Shown: positions 8,095-16,774, numbered from the stretch's first letter. The stretch: 35,029 bases of DNA from Desulfurivibrio sp. (GCA_013791995.1 VMSS01000075.1:1-35029), one strand, 5' to 3'. Notes: generated from the sequence alone by a model not told the origin. Program-made: numbers and translations.

Positions 8095-9045
8095 TCATTT
8101 TTCGTAGAGTTGGTCGAGCAGGGTCGCGGCAAGAAGCGGGATCAACAACTCATGATGGCCGATGATATTGTATCCCTTGCCGCCGCCCATGGTCGGCCGG
8201 TTCACCACGTTGGTCATGGTCCGGTAATGACGGATAAAATCGAAGTTGGCCGTGGTGAAATTGTTCACTGTGTGCCCCAGATTACGAACCAGAGTCAGGG
8301 CCTTTAAAAAGACCTCGGGCAAAAGCACGGCAGAACCGAAATTGAGATAGGCCCCTCCTTCCAACTCGGCAACCAGAGCGCAAAAGAGCCGAAAATCATG
8401 ATGACTGGTCTGGCCGATGGCCGCGCCATTGGCAGTGGGGTGGATATGGACGATATCCGTACCCATGGCCACATGGACGGTGAGCGGAATATTCAGCCGC
8501 TTGGCCGTGGCCAGCAAACTCATGTTGTTGTAAGGAAAGTTCTGCGCCAACAGATATTCACCTAATGCCTCGCCTAAGCCCAGTCCTTTCTCCGCGCCCT
8601 GGTTGATCCCGGCATTCACCACTTCGCCGGTTTCCTTTGCCGCGCCAAAGGCACCGCTGCCCAGCACATCACCGACTTCTTCCGAGGTGCGTCCCACCAT
8701 GGCGATCTCGGTGTCATGGACGATTCCCGCGCCGTTCAAGGCAATGGCGCTGATAATGCCCCGTTCCATGAGATCGATGAGAATGGGGTTCAAGCCCACC
8801 TTGATCACATGGGCGCCCATGCCGACGATTATGGGACGGTCATTGGCATGACTTGCGGCCAGCCGTCCGACAAGCTTGGGGAAATCCAGACCCAGAAGCT
8901 GTTCCGGCAAAGAGGCGATGAACTCCTTGAGCGTGGAACCGGGCGGTAGCGGCTTGGCGAAGTTATCCACCGTGACCTTACTGTATCGACCATGGATAGA
9001 ATAGGTGTTGAGGCCGGAAAAATCCAAAGGGAGGTATTTTTTCAT
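8095..9045 (-). CDS. Deoxyhypusine synthase-like protein (bacterial DHS family)
   Basis: This 316-residue protein resembles the bacterial branch of the deoxyhypusine synthase family (COG1899 type). Recognisable blocks are KYLPLDFSGLNTYSI at the start, GMGAHVIKVGLNPILIDLMERG, ISAIALNGAGIVHDTEIAM, and GGGKGYNIIGHHELLIPLL near the end. Eukaryotic and archaeal DHS uses NAD and spermidine to modify eIF5A/aIF5A. Bacteria have no eIF5A, and some bacterial relatives make homospermidine instead, so the substrate is unknown here. The ATG at 9045 lies 17 bp after gmhA in the same direction, so the two are probably co-transcribed. I am fairly sure of the family and unsure of the reaction. Confidence 0.8.
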   Translation of the reverse strand: MKKYLPLDFSGLNTYSIHGRYSKVTVDNFAKPLPPGSTLKEFIASLPEQLLGLDFPKLVGRLAASHANDRPIIVGMGAHVIKVGLNPILIDLMERGIISAIALNGAGIVHDTEIAMVGRTSEEVGDVLGSGAFGAAKETGEVVNAGINQGAEKGLGLGEALGEYLLAQNFPYNNMSLLATAKRLNIPLTVHVAMGTDIVHIHPTANGAAIGQTSHHDFRLFCALVAELEGGAYLNFGSAVLLPEVFLKALTLVRNLGHTVNNFTTANFDFIRHYRTMTNVVNRPTMGGGKGYNIIGHHELLIPLLAATLLDQLYEK

Positions 9046-9062
9046 GGGAATTATCCAGGGAA

Positions 9063-9647
9063 TCAGGCGGAAACGCCGCGACCGTACAGGGCCTCATCCA
9101 CGATCTGGCAGAGGAGATGCTCCACCCAGACATGCGCTTCCTGGATGGCCGGAGTCACCTGCGAGGGCACGTTGATGGTCAGATCGGCCATGCCGATGAG
9201 CCGGCCGCCATCCTTACCGGTGAGTACTGCGGTTTGCAAGCCAAGACTCTTGGCCGCTTCAACCGCCTTGATGACATTGGGCGAGTTGCCGCTGGTCGAA
9301 ATGCCCAGGGCCAGATCTCCTTCCTTACCAAGAGCCAGAATCTGTTTGCTGAAAATATCATCAAATGAAAAATCATTGCCGATACTGGTGAGGATGGAAC
9401 TGTCCGTGGTCAGAGCAATGGCGGCCAGGGGCGGGCGGTCGATCATGAAGCGGTTGACGAACTCGGCAGCCATATGCTGGGCATCGGCGGCGCTGCCACC
9501 GTTACCGAAAATCATCAACTTATTGCCGCGCTTGATGGTATCGATCATCATTTGGGCCAGCTGTTTTATTTCGGCCAAATGGGTGGCAACCAGCGCTTCC
9601 TTGGCGGCAATGGAGTGTTTCAAACTTTCGCTGATAAGACGGTCCAT
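9063..9647 (-). CDS. gmhA: Sedoheptulose-7-phosphate isomerase (phosphoheptose isomerase)
   Basis: This enzyme converts sedoheptulose 7-phosphate to D-glycero-D-manno-heptose 7-phosphate, the first step toward ADP-heptose for the LPS inner core. The protein is a SIS-domain isomerase with the characteristic FGNGGSAADAQHMAAEFVNR, GISTSGNSPNVIKA and the C-terminal AIQEAHVWVEHLLCQIVDE, which contain the histidine, glutamate and glutamine active-site or zinc residues of GmhA. The track ORF extends to 9776, but the ATG at 9647 has AGAGGT upstream and gives a normal 194-residue protein. It follows nadC with a 334-bp gap that contains inverted repeats and precedes the DHS-like gene by 17 bp. Confidence 0.93.
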   Translation of the reverse strand: MDRLISESLKHSIAAKEALVATHLAEIKQLAQMMIDTIKRGNKLMIFGNGGSAADAQHMAAEFVNRFMIDRPPLAAIALTTDSSILTSIGNDFSFDDIFSKQILALGKEGDLALGISTSGNSPNVIKAVEAAKSLGLQTAVLTGKDGGRLIGMADLTINVPSQVTPAIQEAHVWVEHLLCQIVDEALYGRGVSA

Positions 9648-9728
9648 GGATACCTCTGGGAATAGATGGGAAAAGAGAAAAAAATTTCGTGGAAGATTAG
9701 TATAGAGAAGATTCTTTGTCAACAACCG

Positions 9729-9968
9729 GGTAACTACCCTGCAGCGCCGCATCTGCTTTGTTATCGGCCTGCTCACATAGGCTGGCTATAGCTCGCAGGT
9801 CTCTTTCGCGCATCTACGGCACTGCAGGGCAGTTACCGTTGCATAATTTGCGTTCCTTCCCAGAGGCCTGTTCGCAGGTAAGCGACCACGGGAGACTCCG
9901 AAACACAAGGTATGCGAGCAGGCCGATGACAGCTAAGCGAACACAGTGAGACTGCGAGCAGATGCGGC
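9729..9968. repeat. Nested inverted-repeat element, about 240 bp, in the nadC-gmhA gap
   Basis: This fills most of the 334-bp gap between nadC and gmhA. An inner inverted repeat pairs 9729-9749 with 9817-9837 (19 of 21 bases, both differences compatible with G-U pairing). A second, overlapping pair joins GCCGCATCTGCT (9746-9757) to 9957-9968, and ATCGGCCTGCTC-CATA (9763-9779) to 9911-9927 (16 of 17). No open reading frame of note is present. It looks like a non-autonomous palindromic element (MITE- or REP-like) or a structured RNA. I cannot see target-site duplications. Confidence 0.6.
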
Positions 9969-9981
9969 CTCCTGTGATCGC

Positions 9982-10803
9982 TTACACGCTCAGACGCATG
10001 CTGATGTCCATGGCCCTGGCCGAATGGGTGAGCGCTCCCACGGAAATGAGATCAACCCCGGTTTCAGCTATCTCCCGGACATTGGCCAGATTCACCCCGC
10101 CGGAAGCCTCTACTAAGGCCCGTTTTCTAATCAGAGCGACGGCCTGACACATCAAGGTCGGGGCCATATTGTCGAGCATGATGATCTCAACCCCGCAGGC
10201 CAGGCATTCCTCAACCTGGGCAAGATTTTCTGTCTCAACCTCGATTTTCAGGGTATGGGGTGCCTTGTCCCGGAGGGTTTGCACCGCCTTGGTGATGGAA
10301 CCGCAAGCCGCGATATGGTTATCTTTAAGCAGAATGCCGTCGGCCAGACTGAACCGGTGATTGTATCCCCCACCGACCCGAACCGAGTATTTTTCAATAG
10401 CCCTGAGTCCGGGCGTGGTCTTGCGGGTATCGATGATCCTGACCGGCAACCCCTCGACCTGATGCACAAAAGCGGCAGTCAGGGTAGCGATGCCGCTCAT
10501 TCGCTGCACCAGATTAAGCGCCACACGCTCAGCGCTGAGCAGGTCCCGCACCGGACCCTGTGCAGAAAAAATACGCTCGCCGGAATGGACCGTTTCACCG
10601 TCTTTTTTTAAAGATACACAGGTAATTTGGGGGTTACGCGTCGTAAAGACAAGAGGGGCGATATCGTTGATTCCGGCCACCACAAAATCTTCCTTGGCGA
10701 CAAATACCGCCTGGCCTTCCTGATCCGACGGAAAAACCGAATCAGTGGTGATGTCGCCCAGCCCGATATCTTCCTCAAGAAACAGCTGCAGCTGCCTTGC
10801 CAT
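9982..10803 (-). CDS. nadC: Nicotinate-nucleotide pyrophosphorylase (quinolinate phosphoribosyltransferase)
   Basis: This enzyme makes nicotinate mononucleotide from quinolinate and PRPP in de novo NAD synthesis. Motifs include FLEEDIGLGDITTD near the N-terminus, ERVALNLVQRMSGIAT, IIDTRKTTPGLRAIEKYSVRVGGGYNHR, and EVETENLAQ followed by IMLDNM and EASGGVNLANV in the barrel. It has 273 residues and is complete. The ATG at 10803 is the first possible start, because an upstream in-frame TGA blocks extension. It is the first gene of the minus-strand run; no nadA or nadB is in the window. It diverges from the nuclease pair across a 430-bp gap that contains a decayed gene. Confidence 0.95.
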   Translation of the reverse strand: MARQLQLFLEEDIGLGDITTDSVFPSDQEGQAVFVAKEDFVVAGINDIAPLVFTTRNPQITCVSLKKDGETVHSGERIFSAQGPVRDLLSAERVALNLVQRMSGIATLTAAFVHQVEGLPVRIIDTRKTTPGLRAIEKYSVRVGGGYNHRFSLADGILLKDNHIAACGSITKAVQTLRDKAPHTLKIEVETENLAQVEECLACGVEIIMLDNMAPTLMCQAVALIRKRALVEASGGVNLANVREIAETGVDLISVGALTHSARAMDISMRLSV

Positions 10804-10997
10804 CTGTCAATCCATACCCTCTCCCGAACTGCCGTTTGTTTCAATTTTCGAAAAACACTTGTTATCTGCCCGTTGTACCCTATGTCAAGAAGAAAGGGGA
10901 GGGCTCCCGGAAGAAATGGCGTATCACGGTCATTTCAATGTTTTCTGGCATATTGGCCATCCCTATGGTACAGAGAGAGTCTGCGTGAGTAAAGTCA

Positions 10998-11225
10998 ATG
11001 ACTTCGGGAGGTTGGATGCTGAGTTTTTCCGTACTCAATATTTTTCTGCTGAACGGCTATTCGCTATTTCCGGCCCGATTCAACCTGATTGTCGCCAATC
11101 TCGCCGTTTTCGGCAACATGCTCGGGTCCTGCATCGGCTCCCATGTTACGGTTGCCAAAGGCAATGCCTTTATCCAAAAAATCATGGTGGACATGGTATT
11201 CTGTCCGCCATCCTGCTCATGCTGA
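10998..11225 (+). pseudogene. Probable remnant of a TauE/SafE (TSUP) membrane transporter
   Basis: A 75-codon frame contains FNLIVANLAVFGNMLGSCIGS followed by HVTVAKGNAFIQK, which resembles the C-terminal repeat of TauE/SafE sulfite or anion exporters (a hydrophobic helix, then a G-x-R/H-A-x-KG-x-x-FI pattern). The match ends abruptly, and the expected next hydrophobic helix (GILSAILLML) appears in another frame (10745 frame), suggesting a frameshift. The N-terminal part of such a protein is missing; upstream 10804-10997 holds only short hydrophobic scraps and no start site. The family assignment rests on motif memory, so it is tentative. Confidence 0.4.
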
Positions 11226-11233
11226 AACAAACC

Positions 11234-12490
11234 ATGTTTACCTTTCTTCACGCCGCTGATATCCATCTCGACAGCCCATTGCGCGGTCTGGAAGGCTATG
11301 CCGACGCCCCGGTTGATCAAATCCGTCAGGCAACGAGAAGAGCCTTTGACAACCTGATCGATCTGGCCATCGAAGAACAGGTCGCCTTTGTCCTCCTGGC
11401 TGGCGATATTTACGACGGAGACTGGAAGGACTACAATACTGGGCTTTTTTTCATCGATCGGATTTCCCGCCTGCGCAAAGCAGACATCCAGGTGTTCATG
11501 GTCTCGGGAAACCATGACGCGGCAAGCCAGATCAGCAAATCTCTGCACTTGCCGGACAACGTCCACCTGTTTTCCGCAAAGCATTCTGAAACCATTACCC
11601 TTGAAGCATTAGAGGTTGCCATACACGGCCAAAGCTACCATACCCGAGCATTGACCGATAATATTGCCAAAAATTATCCCCACGCCCTTCCGCATTATCT
11701 GAACATCGGTTTGCTCCACACTTCACTCACCGGCAGACAGGAGCACGAACCCTATGCTCCGTGCTCCCTCGATGATCTCCGCACAAAAGGGTATGATTAC
11801 TGGGCTCTTGGTCACATTCACAAGCGGGAGGATGTCGCGCAGGCTCCCTGGATCGTTTTCCCAGGCAATATTCAGGGCAGGCATATCCATGAGGCAGGTG
11901 CAAAAGGGGCCACCCTGGTTCGGGTGGATGATGCACAGATCACCACAGTCGAACACCGCGACCTGGATGTGCTGCGTTGGTCTCTGTGCCAAGTTGACCT
12001 GACGAATTGCGCTACTTTGGATCTGGCCATTGATGTGATCCGACAGGCCATGGAGGCGGAACAGGCGCACGCCGAGAGAAGGCCACTGGCTCTCCGGTTG
12101 CAATTGGCAGGGAAAAGCCCGCTCCATGCCGAACTTCACCGGAAATCCGCAATCCTGACTGAGGAATTCCGCAGTCTGGCCGTGGGGCTCGGCGACATCT
12201 GGCTTGAAAAAGTGCTGTTCGCCACCCAACGTCCCGTGACGCTTGGGGAAACCCTTGGCACGGAAACACCCATGGCGGATCTGGTTCGCGCCATTGACCG
12301 CCTGGACTTTGAACCAACAGCGCTCATGGAACTTGTGCCGGAGATTGGGGTGCTCCAGAGCAAGTTGCCGCCTGAACTACAGCATGAATCCGGCCTGATT
12401 TCCGTATCACCGACCGACATGAGCACGCTCTGCGAAGATATAAAGGAAATGCTCATCGCCAGGCTGCTTGGCCAGGAGGGGGGGGAATGA
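11234..12490 (+). CDS. SbcD/YhaO-like DNA repair exonuclease subunit (metallophosphoesterase)
   Basis: This is the nuclease partner of an SMC-like ATPase, analogous to Mre11/SbcD and closest in layout to YhaO. All calcineurin-like metal-binding motifs are present: AADIHLD, AGDIYDGD, VSGNHD, LLHTS and WALGHIHKRE. The C-terminal 150 residues would be the capping and ATPase-binding region. The track ORF starts at 10745 but its first 160 residues run through noncoding or decayed sequence. I chose the ATG at 11234, giving MFTFLHAADIHLDSPL as in the family; ATG 11219 is an alternative. Neither has a strong ribosome-binding site. The stop overlaps the next gene's start as ATGA, so the two are translationally coupled and must act together at DNA ends. 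Confidence 0.9.
   Translation: MFTFLHAADIHLDSPLRGLEGYADAPVDQIRQATRRAFDNLIDLAIEEQVAFVLLAGDIYDGDWKDYNTGLFFIDRISRLRKADIQVFMVSGNHDAASQISKSLHLPDNVHLFSAKHSETITLEALEVAIHGQSYHTRALTDNIAKNYPHALPHYLNIGLLHTSLTGRQEHEPYAPCSLDDLRTKGYDYWALGHIHKREDVAQAPWIVFPGNIQGRHIHEAGAKGATLVRVDDAQITTVEHRDLDVLRWSLCQVDLTNCATLDLAIDVIRQAMEAEQAHAERRPLALRLQLAGKSPLHAELHRKSAILTEEFRSLAVGLGDIWLEKVLFATQRPVTLGETLGTETPMADLVRAIDRLDFEPTALMELVPEIGVLQSKLPPELQHESGLISVSPTDMSTLCEDIKEMLIARLLGQEGGE
12478..12485 (+). other. G8 homopolymer at the sbcD-like/sbcC-like junction
   Basis: Eight consecutive Gs follow AGGA and form the ribosome-binding site of the downstream ATPase gene (ATG at 12487), while also encoding the last glycines of the upstream nuclease. 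A one-base gain, or a -1 ribosomal slip, puts the nuclease frame in phase with ATG AGG ATA of the ATPase and yields one fused protein. Confidence 0.9.
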
Positions 12491-15400
12491 GGATAACCAG
12501 GCTCGAGCTCAAGGCCTTTGGTCCTTTTACCGGACGCACCCTGCATCTGGGACCCGGCCTGCACATTATCCATGGACCAAACGAGGCCGGAAAAAGCAGC
12601 ACCCTCAGGGCGCTCAAGGCCTGGCTCTTCGGTTTCCCGGAGAGAACCCACGATAATTTCCTTCATGCCAACGATCAATTATCAGTTGGCGGAACCCTTC
12701 AGACAGATGATGGCCGGGAACTTACCTTTTACCGACGCAAAAAAAGAAAAGCCGACATCCTCGATCTGGAGGGGAATCCGCTCGAAGCAGCAATGCTCGC
12801 ATCTTTTCTGCCCATTTCCGAGCAGGGTATTTTTGAATCGCTCTATGGCCTGAGCCACGAGGATCTTATCAGGGGCGGGGAGGATATTCTGGCCCAGAAA
12901 GGCGAGGTTGGTCAGGCCCTGTTTTCTGCAGGCACTGGAATTTCTTCTCTCCGCGGGGTTCTCGCCGGACTTGAGAGTGAAGCGGATGCCTTGTTTAAAC
13001 CTCGCGGGGCAAAGCAGGAGATCAATGAATGCCTGACCGCCTACCGGGAAACCCAACGAATCGTTCGAGAGGCCTCCCTTTCCAGCAGGGAATGGAACGA
13101 ACTCAACAATGGATTGGCTGAAGCACAGGAAGCCCTGCAGGGTATCGAGGCCCGACACGGCGAAAAAGAAAGGCAACGTCGGCAACTGGAACGAATCCGG
13201 CAACTGTTTCCCCAGCTTGCCCTCCGCAATGCGCTGAGGCTGCAACTTGACGAGTTGGGTGAGGTTGTGGTGGTGCCTGATGATTTTCCTTCCAGACGCC
13301 AGGAAGTTGAAAGAGCGATTCATTCCCTGAATCATAAGGAAATAGCCCTTGCCGCAAAACTTTCTGAAATGCAGGAAAAAATGGCGACGGTTTCTTCCTG
13401 TCAGCCGGTTCTCAATGCGGAAGATGCCATTGAGGAACTTCACCAGCGATTGGGGGAATACAAAAAGGGCAGGGAAGATCGACCACGCCTTGAAGGCATG
13501 CGGATCAGCAACAAAGTTGAGGCCGCAGATTTCCTCAAACTGGTACGTCAGGATATCTCTTTGGAGCAGGTGGAGACTCTCCGGGCTGTTTCCGGGCGAA
13601 GAAAAATCACCGGACATCTCGCGGCGCGGCACGAGGGCTTGCAACAAGGACTTGCCCAAACCGAAAAACGACTGCTTGAGATTGGCGGAGAGCTGACCCG
13701 AATCAACAGGGTTCTGGCCGAATTGCCTCCGCCCAAGAACACGGCAGGACTGCACCAATCCCTGCGGATTGCTCAAAAAGCCGGGGAACTCGATGCGGAT
13801 CTGGCGGACAGGTCAAGGATTGTCGATGAAAAAAGACGAAACTGCCTTCTGGAAATACAACGTCTTGGCCTATGGTCCGGCAGCCTTGAAGAGCTGCTTG
13901 CTTTACCCCTGCCCCAACAGGAAACGGTTCGAAAATACCAGGCCATTTTTAATGAACATGGAATGCGAGAGAGAACCCTCCTGCAGGAAAGGGACCGGCT
14001 GCTTAAAAGATCAGCCGAGGTTCAAGCCGGCATTCAACTGTTTGAAAAATCGGGAAGCACACCCACGGAAGAAGAGCTGGTCCTGATCCGGAGCCAACGC
14101 GACAGGGGGTGGGAACTTCTCCGCCGACAGTGGCTCGGTGGTGAAGACCTCGCCGGTGAGGATCGCGCATTCGGGGAAGACCTGCCTCTGCCGGAGGCCT
14201 ATGAAAAAAAGGTGGCTCTGGCCGATACGGTGGCAGACCGCCTCTGCCATGAGGCAGACAGGGTTCAGGCCTTCGCGGCATTACAATCCGAGCAACAGAG
14301 TTTGGAAGGGTCTCTTGCCGAGCTGGAAAACGAAGCGACCAAAAACACTCTTGCCTTGACCGCCACGGACACAGAATGGCGTATAATTTGGAAGCCCTGC
14401 GCAATCACCCCGCTTTCCCCGATCGAGATGCTGGCTTGGCTCAACGGAGCGACAGCACTCAGAAACAGCGCGAATGAACTGCTGGCAAACGAACGCGAAC
14501 TCGTCCGAAAAAAATCGGACAGGGAGACAATCAAATCGGCCTTGCTACGCGAACTCATCGGTCTTGCGGAACATAATCCGCCTGAAACAACTGAGCTTGA
14601 GCCGCTCCTGCTCCGAAGTGAGGCTGCCTGGGAGAGATTAACAGCTTTAGAAGACAAGCGGCAGAAGCTTATTGAAAAAAAATCCTCCCTGGAAGGAGAA
14701 CTTTCCCAGGCAGAAAACGAAAAAAAACGGTTCACGGAAGAATTTCGTCTCTGGCGCCTGGAATGGCAGGATGTGGTAGGCCCTCTTGGGGGCGACCGGC
14801 AGATCCACCCTGCCGAAGCCGGGGATGTGCTGGACAATCTCAGCAACTGTTTTGCCAGGCTGAAAGAGGTTGATGATCTCCGCAAACGGATTGACGGCAT
14901 TGATCGTGACACCAAAAAATTTAAGGATTCTGCCCTGAGCCTGGCTCAAAAAATCGCTCCCACGCTCATCGAGCAACCGGCCGGACAGATCGTGGCCCAA
15001 CTCAAGATCATGCTCAATCAGGCCAGAAATGACAGGACCCTCCACGCCAGATATGCTCAGGAAATAGAAGAAACCAAAGAAGAAACGCGCAAGCTGGCGG
15101 GAGAAAGAATTCTCGCTCAACACCAGATGGAAGAACTCTGTCGCCTGGCCGGAAAGGTTTCTCCTGAGGACCTTGAAAATGCGGAAAAGCGCTCGTCTCA
15201 ATATCGGAGCCTGGCGGACCGCCTTGCACAAACCGAAAAAATCCTGATCGAAGGCGCGGGCGGCCTTCCTCTTGTCGAACTGGAAACCCAGGCAGCAAAG
15301 ATCGACCCGGACGATCTTCCCGGGGGAATCGCACATCTGTCCCAGGAAATAGAGCAGACACTGGCTCCGGAAAGCAAGCGGCTTTCCGAACTCGTTGGAG

Positions 15401-15987
15401 AAAAGAGAAACCAACTCCGGCAAATGGATGGCAATGCCAAGGCTGCCGAGGCGGCGGAGCAGGGTGCAAGGCTGCTGGCCAAACTCCGACGATTGACGGA
15501 CCGCTACATAGAGCTCAAGGTGGCAGGGCACGTATTGAAAAGCGAAATCGAGCGTTTTCGCAGCGAAAACCAGACCCCGGTTCTGGCCATCACCTCCCGC
15601 TACTTCAAAGAGCTTACCCTCGGCTCCTTTGCCGGATTGCTAACCGATGAAAATGATCAGGGCGAAGCGGTGTTGGTGGGGATACGGTCAGACAGTACCA
15701 GGGTTTTAGTGGAACGAATGAGTTCCGGCACAAGGGACCAACTCTACCTTGCATTACGTCTGGCCTCCCTGGAATACCGTCTTACAGGCCACGAGCCCAT
15801 GCCCTTTATTCTTGATGATATTCTGGTGAATGCTGACGATGCCCGTTCCCGTGCCGCCCTGAAGATCTTGGGCGAACTGGCCGCCAGAACCCAGGTCATC
15901 CTGTTTACCCATCATCGACGGATCGTTGATGAAGCACAAGAGCTTGCCACAACATCCGGCCTCCAGGTGCATGAGTTGGGTGCATAA
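12487..15987 (+). CDS. SbcC/YhaN-like SMC-family AAA ATPase
   Basis: This large ATPase (1166 aa) pairs with the upstream nuclease to process DNA ends. The N-terminus shows MRITRLELKAFGPF followed by the Walker A loop HGPNEAGKSSTLRALK and the YhaN-type segment AWLFGFPERT. The C-terminus shows the ABC-signature equivalent MSSGTRDQLYLALRLAS, the Walker B motif PFILDDILVNADD and the switch HHRR. The long middle (roughly residues 190-1000) is charged, leucine-rich and predicted coiled coil, but no CxxC zinc hook is obvious at its apex, as in the YhaN branch. It starts with an ATGA overlap and an AGGAGG site within a G8 run. It is probably the last gene of the pair. Confidence 0.92.
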   Translation: MRITRLELKAFGPFTGRTLHLGPGLHIIHGPNEAGKSSTLRALKAWLFGFPERTHDNFLHANDQLSVGGTLQTDDGRELTFYRRKKRKADILDLEGNPLEAAMLASFLPISEQGIFESLYGLSHEDLIRGGEDILAQKGEVGQALFSAGTGISSLRGVLAGLESEADALFKPRGAKQEINECLTAYRETQRIVREASLSSREWNELNNGLAEAQEALQGIEARHGEKERQRRQLERIRQLFPQLALRNALRLQLDELGEVVVVPDDFPSRRQEVERAIHSLNHKEIALAAKLSEMQEKMATVSSCQPVLNAEDAIEELHQRLGEYKKGREDRPRLEGMRISNKVEAADFLKLVRQDISLEQVETLRAVSGRRKITGHLAARHEGLQQGLAQTEKRLLEIGGELTRINRVLAELPPPKNTAGLHQSLRIAQKAGELDADLADRSRIVDEKRRNCLLEIQRLGLWSGSLEELLALPLPQQETVRKYQAIFNEHGMRERTLLQERDRLLKRSAEVQAGIQLFEKSGSTPTEEELVLIRSQRDRGWELLRRQWLGGEDLAGEDRAFGEDLPLPEAYEKKVALADTVADRLCHEADRVQAFAALQSEQQSLEGSLAELENEATKNTLALTATDTEWRIIWKPCAITPLSPIEMLAWLNGATALRNSANELLANERELVRKKSDRETIKSALLRELIGLAEHNPPETTELEPLLLRSEAAWERLTALEDKRQKLIEKKSSLEGELSQAENEKKRFTEEFRLWRLEWQDVVGPLGGDRQIHPAEAGDVLDNLSNCFARLKEVDDLRKRIDGIDRDTKKFKDSALSLAQKIAPTLIEQPAGQIVAQLKIMLNQARNDRTLHARYAQEIEETKEETRKLAGERILAQHQMEELCRLAGKVSPEDLENAEKRSSQYRSLADRLAQTEKILIEGAGGLPLVELETQAAKIDPDDLPGGIAHLSQEIEQTLAPESKRLSELVGEKRNQLRQMDGNAKAAEAAEQGARLLAKLRRLTDRYIELKVAGHVLKSEIERFRSENQTPVLAITSRYFKELTLGSFAGLLTDENDQGEAVLVGIRSDSTRVLVERMSSGTRDQLYLALRLASLEYRLTGHEPMPFILDDILVNADDARSRAALKILGELAARTQVILFTHHRRIVDEAQELATTSGLQVHELGA

Positions 15988-16060
15988 CGAAAGCATTCAT
16001 TTTTCAGGAACTTTTGTCCTCCCGCGCGTGTCAAAGAAGCGTGGAAGGATGATATTAATC

Positions 16061-16089
16061 TTGACGTATACGTTAGTGATCCGTAGCTT
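16061..16089 (+). promoter_or_regulatory. Weak candidate promoter for the TPR gene
   Basis: TTGACG (16061-16066) is followed after exactly 17 bp by TAGCTT, a poor -10. It sits 59 bp upstream of the TPR-protein ATG, in a 160-bp gap that otherwise holds only the GGAAGGAG ribosome-binding site. Confidence 0.3.
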
Positions 16090-16147
16090 GTAACAATTCG
16101 CTCCCGTCGTATCAGCCAAACCAAACAAAGGAAGGAGACTTCAGGAC

Positions 16148-16771
16148 ATGGCCCCACAAACAGAGCAATCTTCAGCAGGTGTTTTTAAAAAGGAAACCGT
16201 GTTTGTCATCGGCCTCTGCTGCCTGATCATCGGCTTTCTCTCCGGGATCGTCTTCAGCGTTTACAAAACTCCGGCAGGCTCTGGACCGGCCAAGGTTGCC
16301 GCAAACCAGCCGCAGCCCCAGGCCGGTCAACTCACTGCCGAACAGGCCCAACAGCTGTTACAGCTTGAACTTGAGGTGCAGAAAAACCCTGGAAACATCG
16401 AGGCCTGGACCACCCTTGGGCACCTGTACTTTGACTCCGATCAGGCGGAAAAAGCAATCAACGCCTACAGCAAATCCCTGAGCCTGGCCCCGAATAATGC
16501 CGATGTGCTCACCGACCTCGGAGTCATGTACCGTCGGGCGGGAAATTTCCAGCAGGCCATCGCTTCTTTCGACCAGGCGGTTCAAGCAAACAGCAAACAT
16601 GAAACAGCCCGGTTCAACAAGGGAGTCGTCATGCTTTATGACCTCAAAGATCAGTCGGGAGCCATTGCCGCCTGGCAGGGATTGGTCAACCTCAACCCCA
16701 TGGCCACAGCGCCCAACGGTCAATTGGTCAGCGAAATTCTCAAGGAAATACAGGACAAAAAGATGAACTGA
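16148..16771 (+). CDS. Membrane-anchored TPR protein
   Basis: This 207-residue protein has one N-terminal membrane segment (about residues 18-40, VFVIGLCCLIIGFLSGIVFSVY), a proline- and glutamine-rich linker, then three tetratricopeptide repeats (about 80-185) with signatures such as AWTTLGHLYFDSDQAEKAI and VLTDLGVMYRRAGNFQQAI. The TPR part should lie outside the cytoplasmic membrane and act as a protein-binding scaffold. It resembles the TPR part of CcmH/NrfG-type assembly factors in layout, but no cytochrome c genes are nearby, so I assign no specific role. GGAAGGAG precedes the ATG. A 39-bp inverted repeat follows the stop. Confidence 0.8.
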   Translation: MAPQTEQSSAGVFKKETVFVIGLCCLIIGFLSGIVFSVYKTPAGSGPAKVAANQPQPQAGQLTAEQAQQLLQLELEVQKNPGNIEAWTTLGHLYFDSDQAEKAINAYSKSLSLAPNNADVLTDLGVMYRRAGNFQQAIASFDQAVQANSKHETARFNKGVVMLYDLKDQSGAIAAWQGLVNLNPMATAPNGQLVSEILKEIQDKKMN

Positions 16772-16774
16772 TCA

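Noticed and set aside
10745-11233. N-terminal 160 residues of the 581-aa SbcD-like ORF
   Set aside because: The sequence has no family similarity, overlaps the divergent nadC start and crosses the decayed transporter; the SbcD family begins at MFTFLHAADIHLD.
12682-13776. 364-aa minus-strand ORF
   Set aside because: Antisense shadow of the SbcC-like coiled-coil region.
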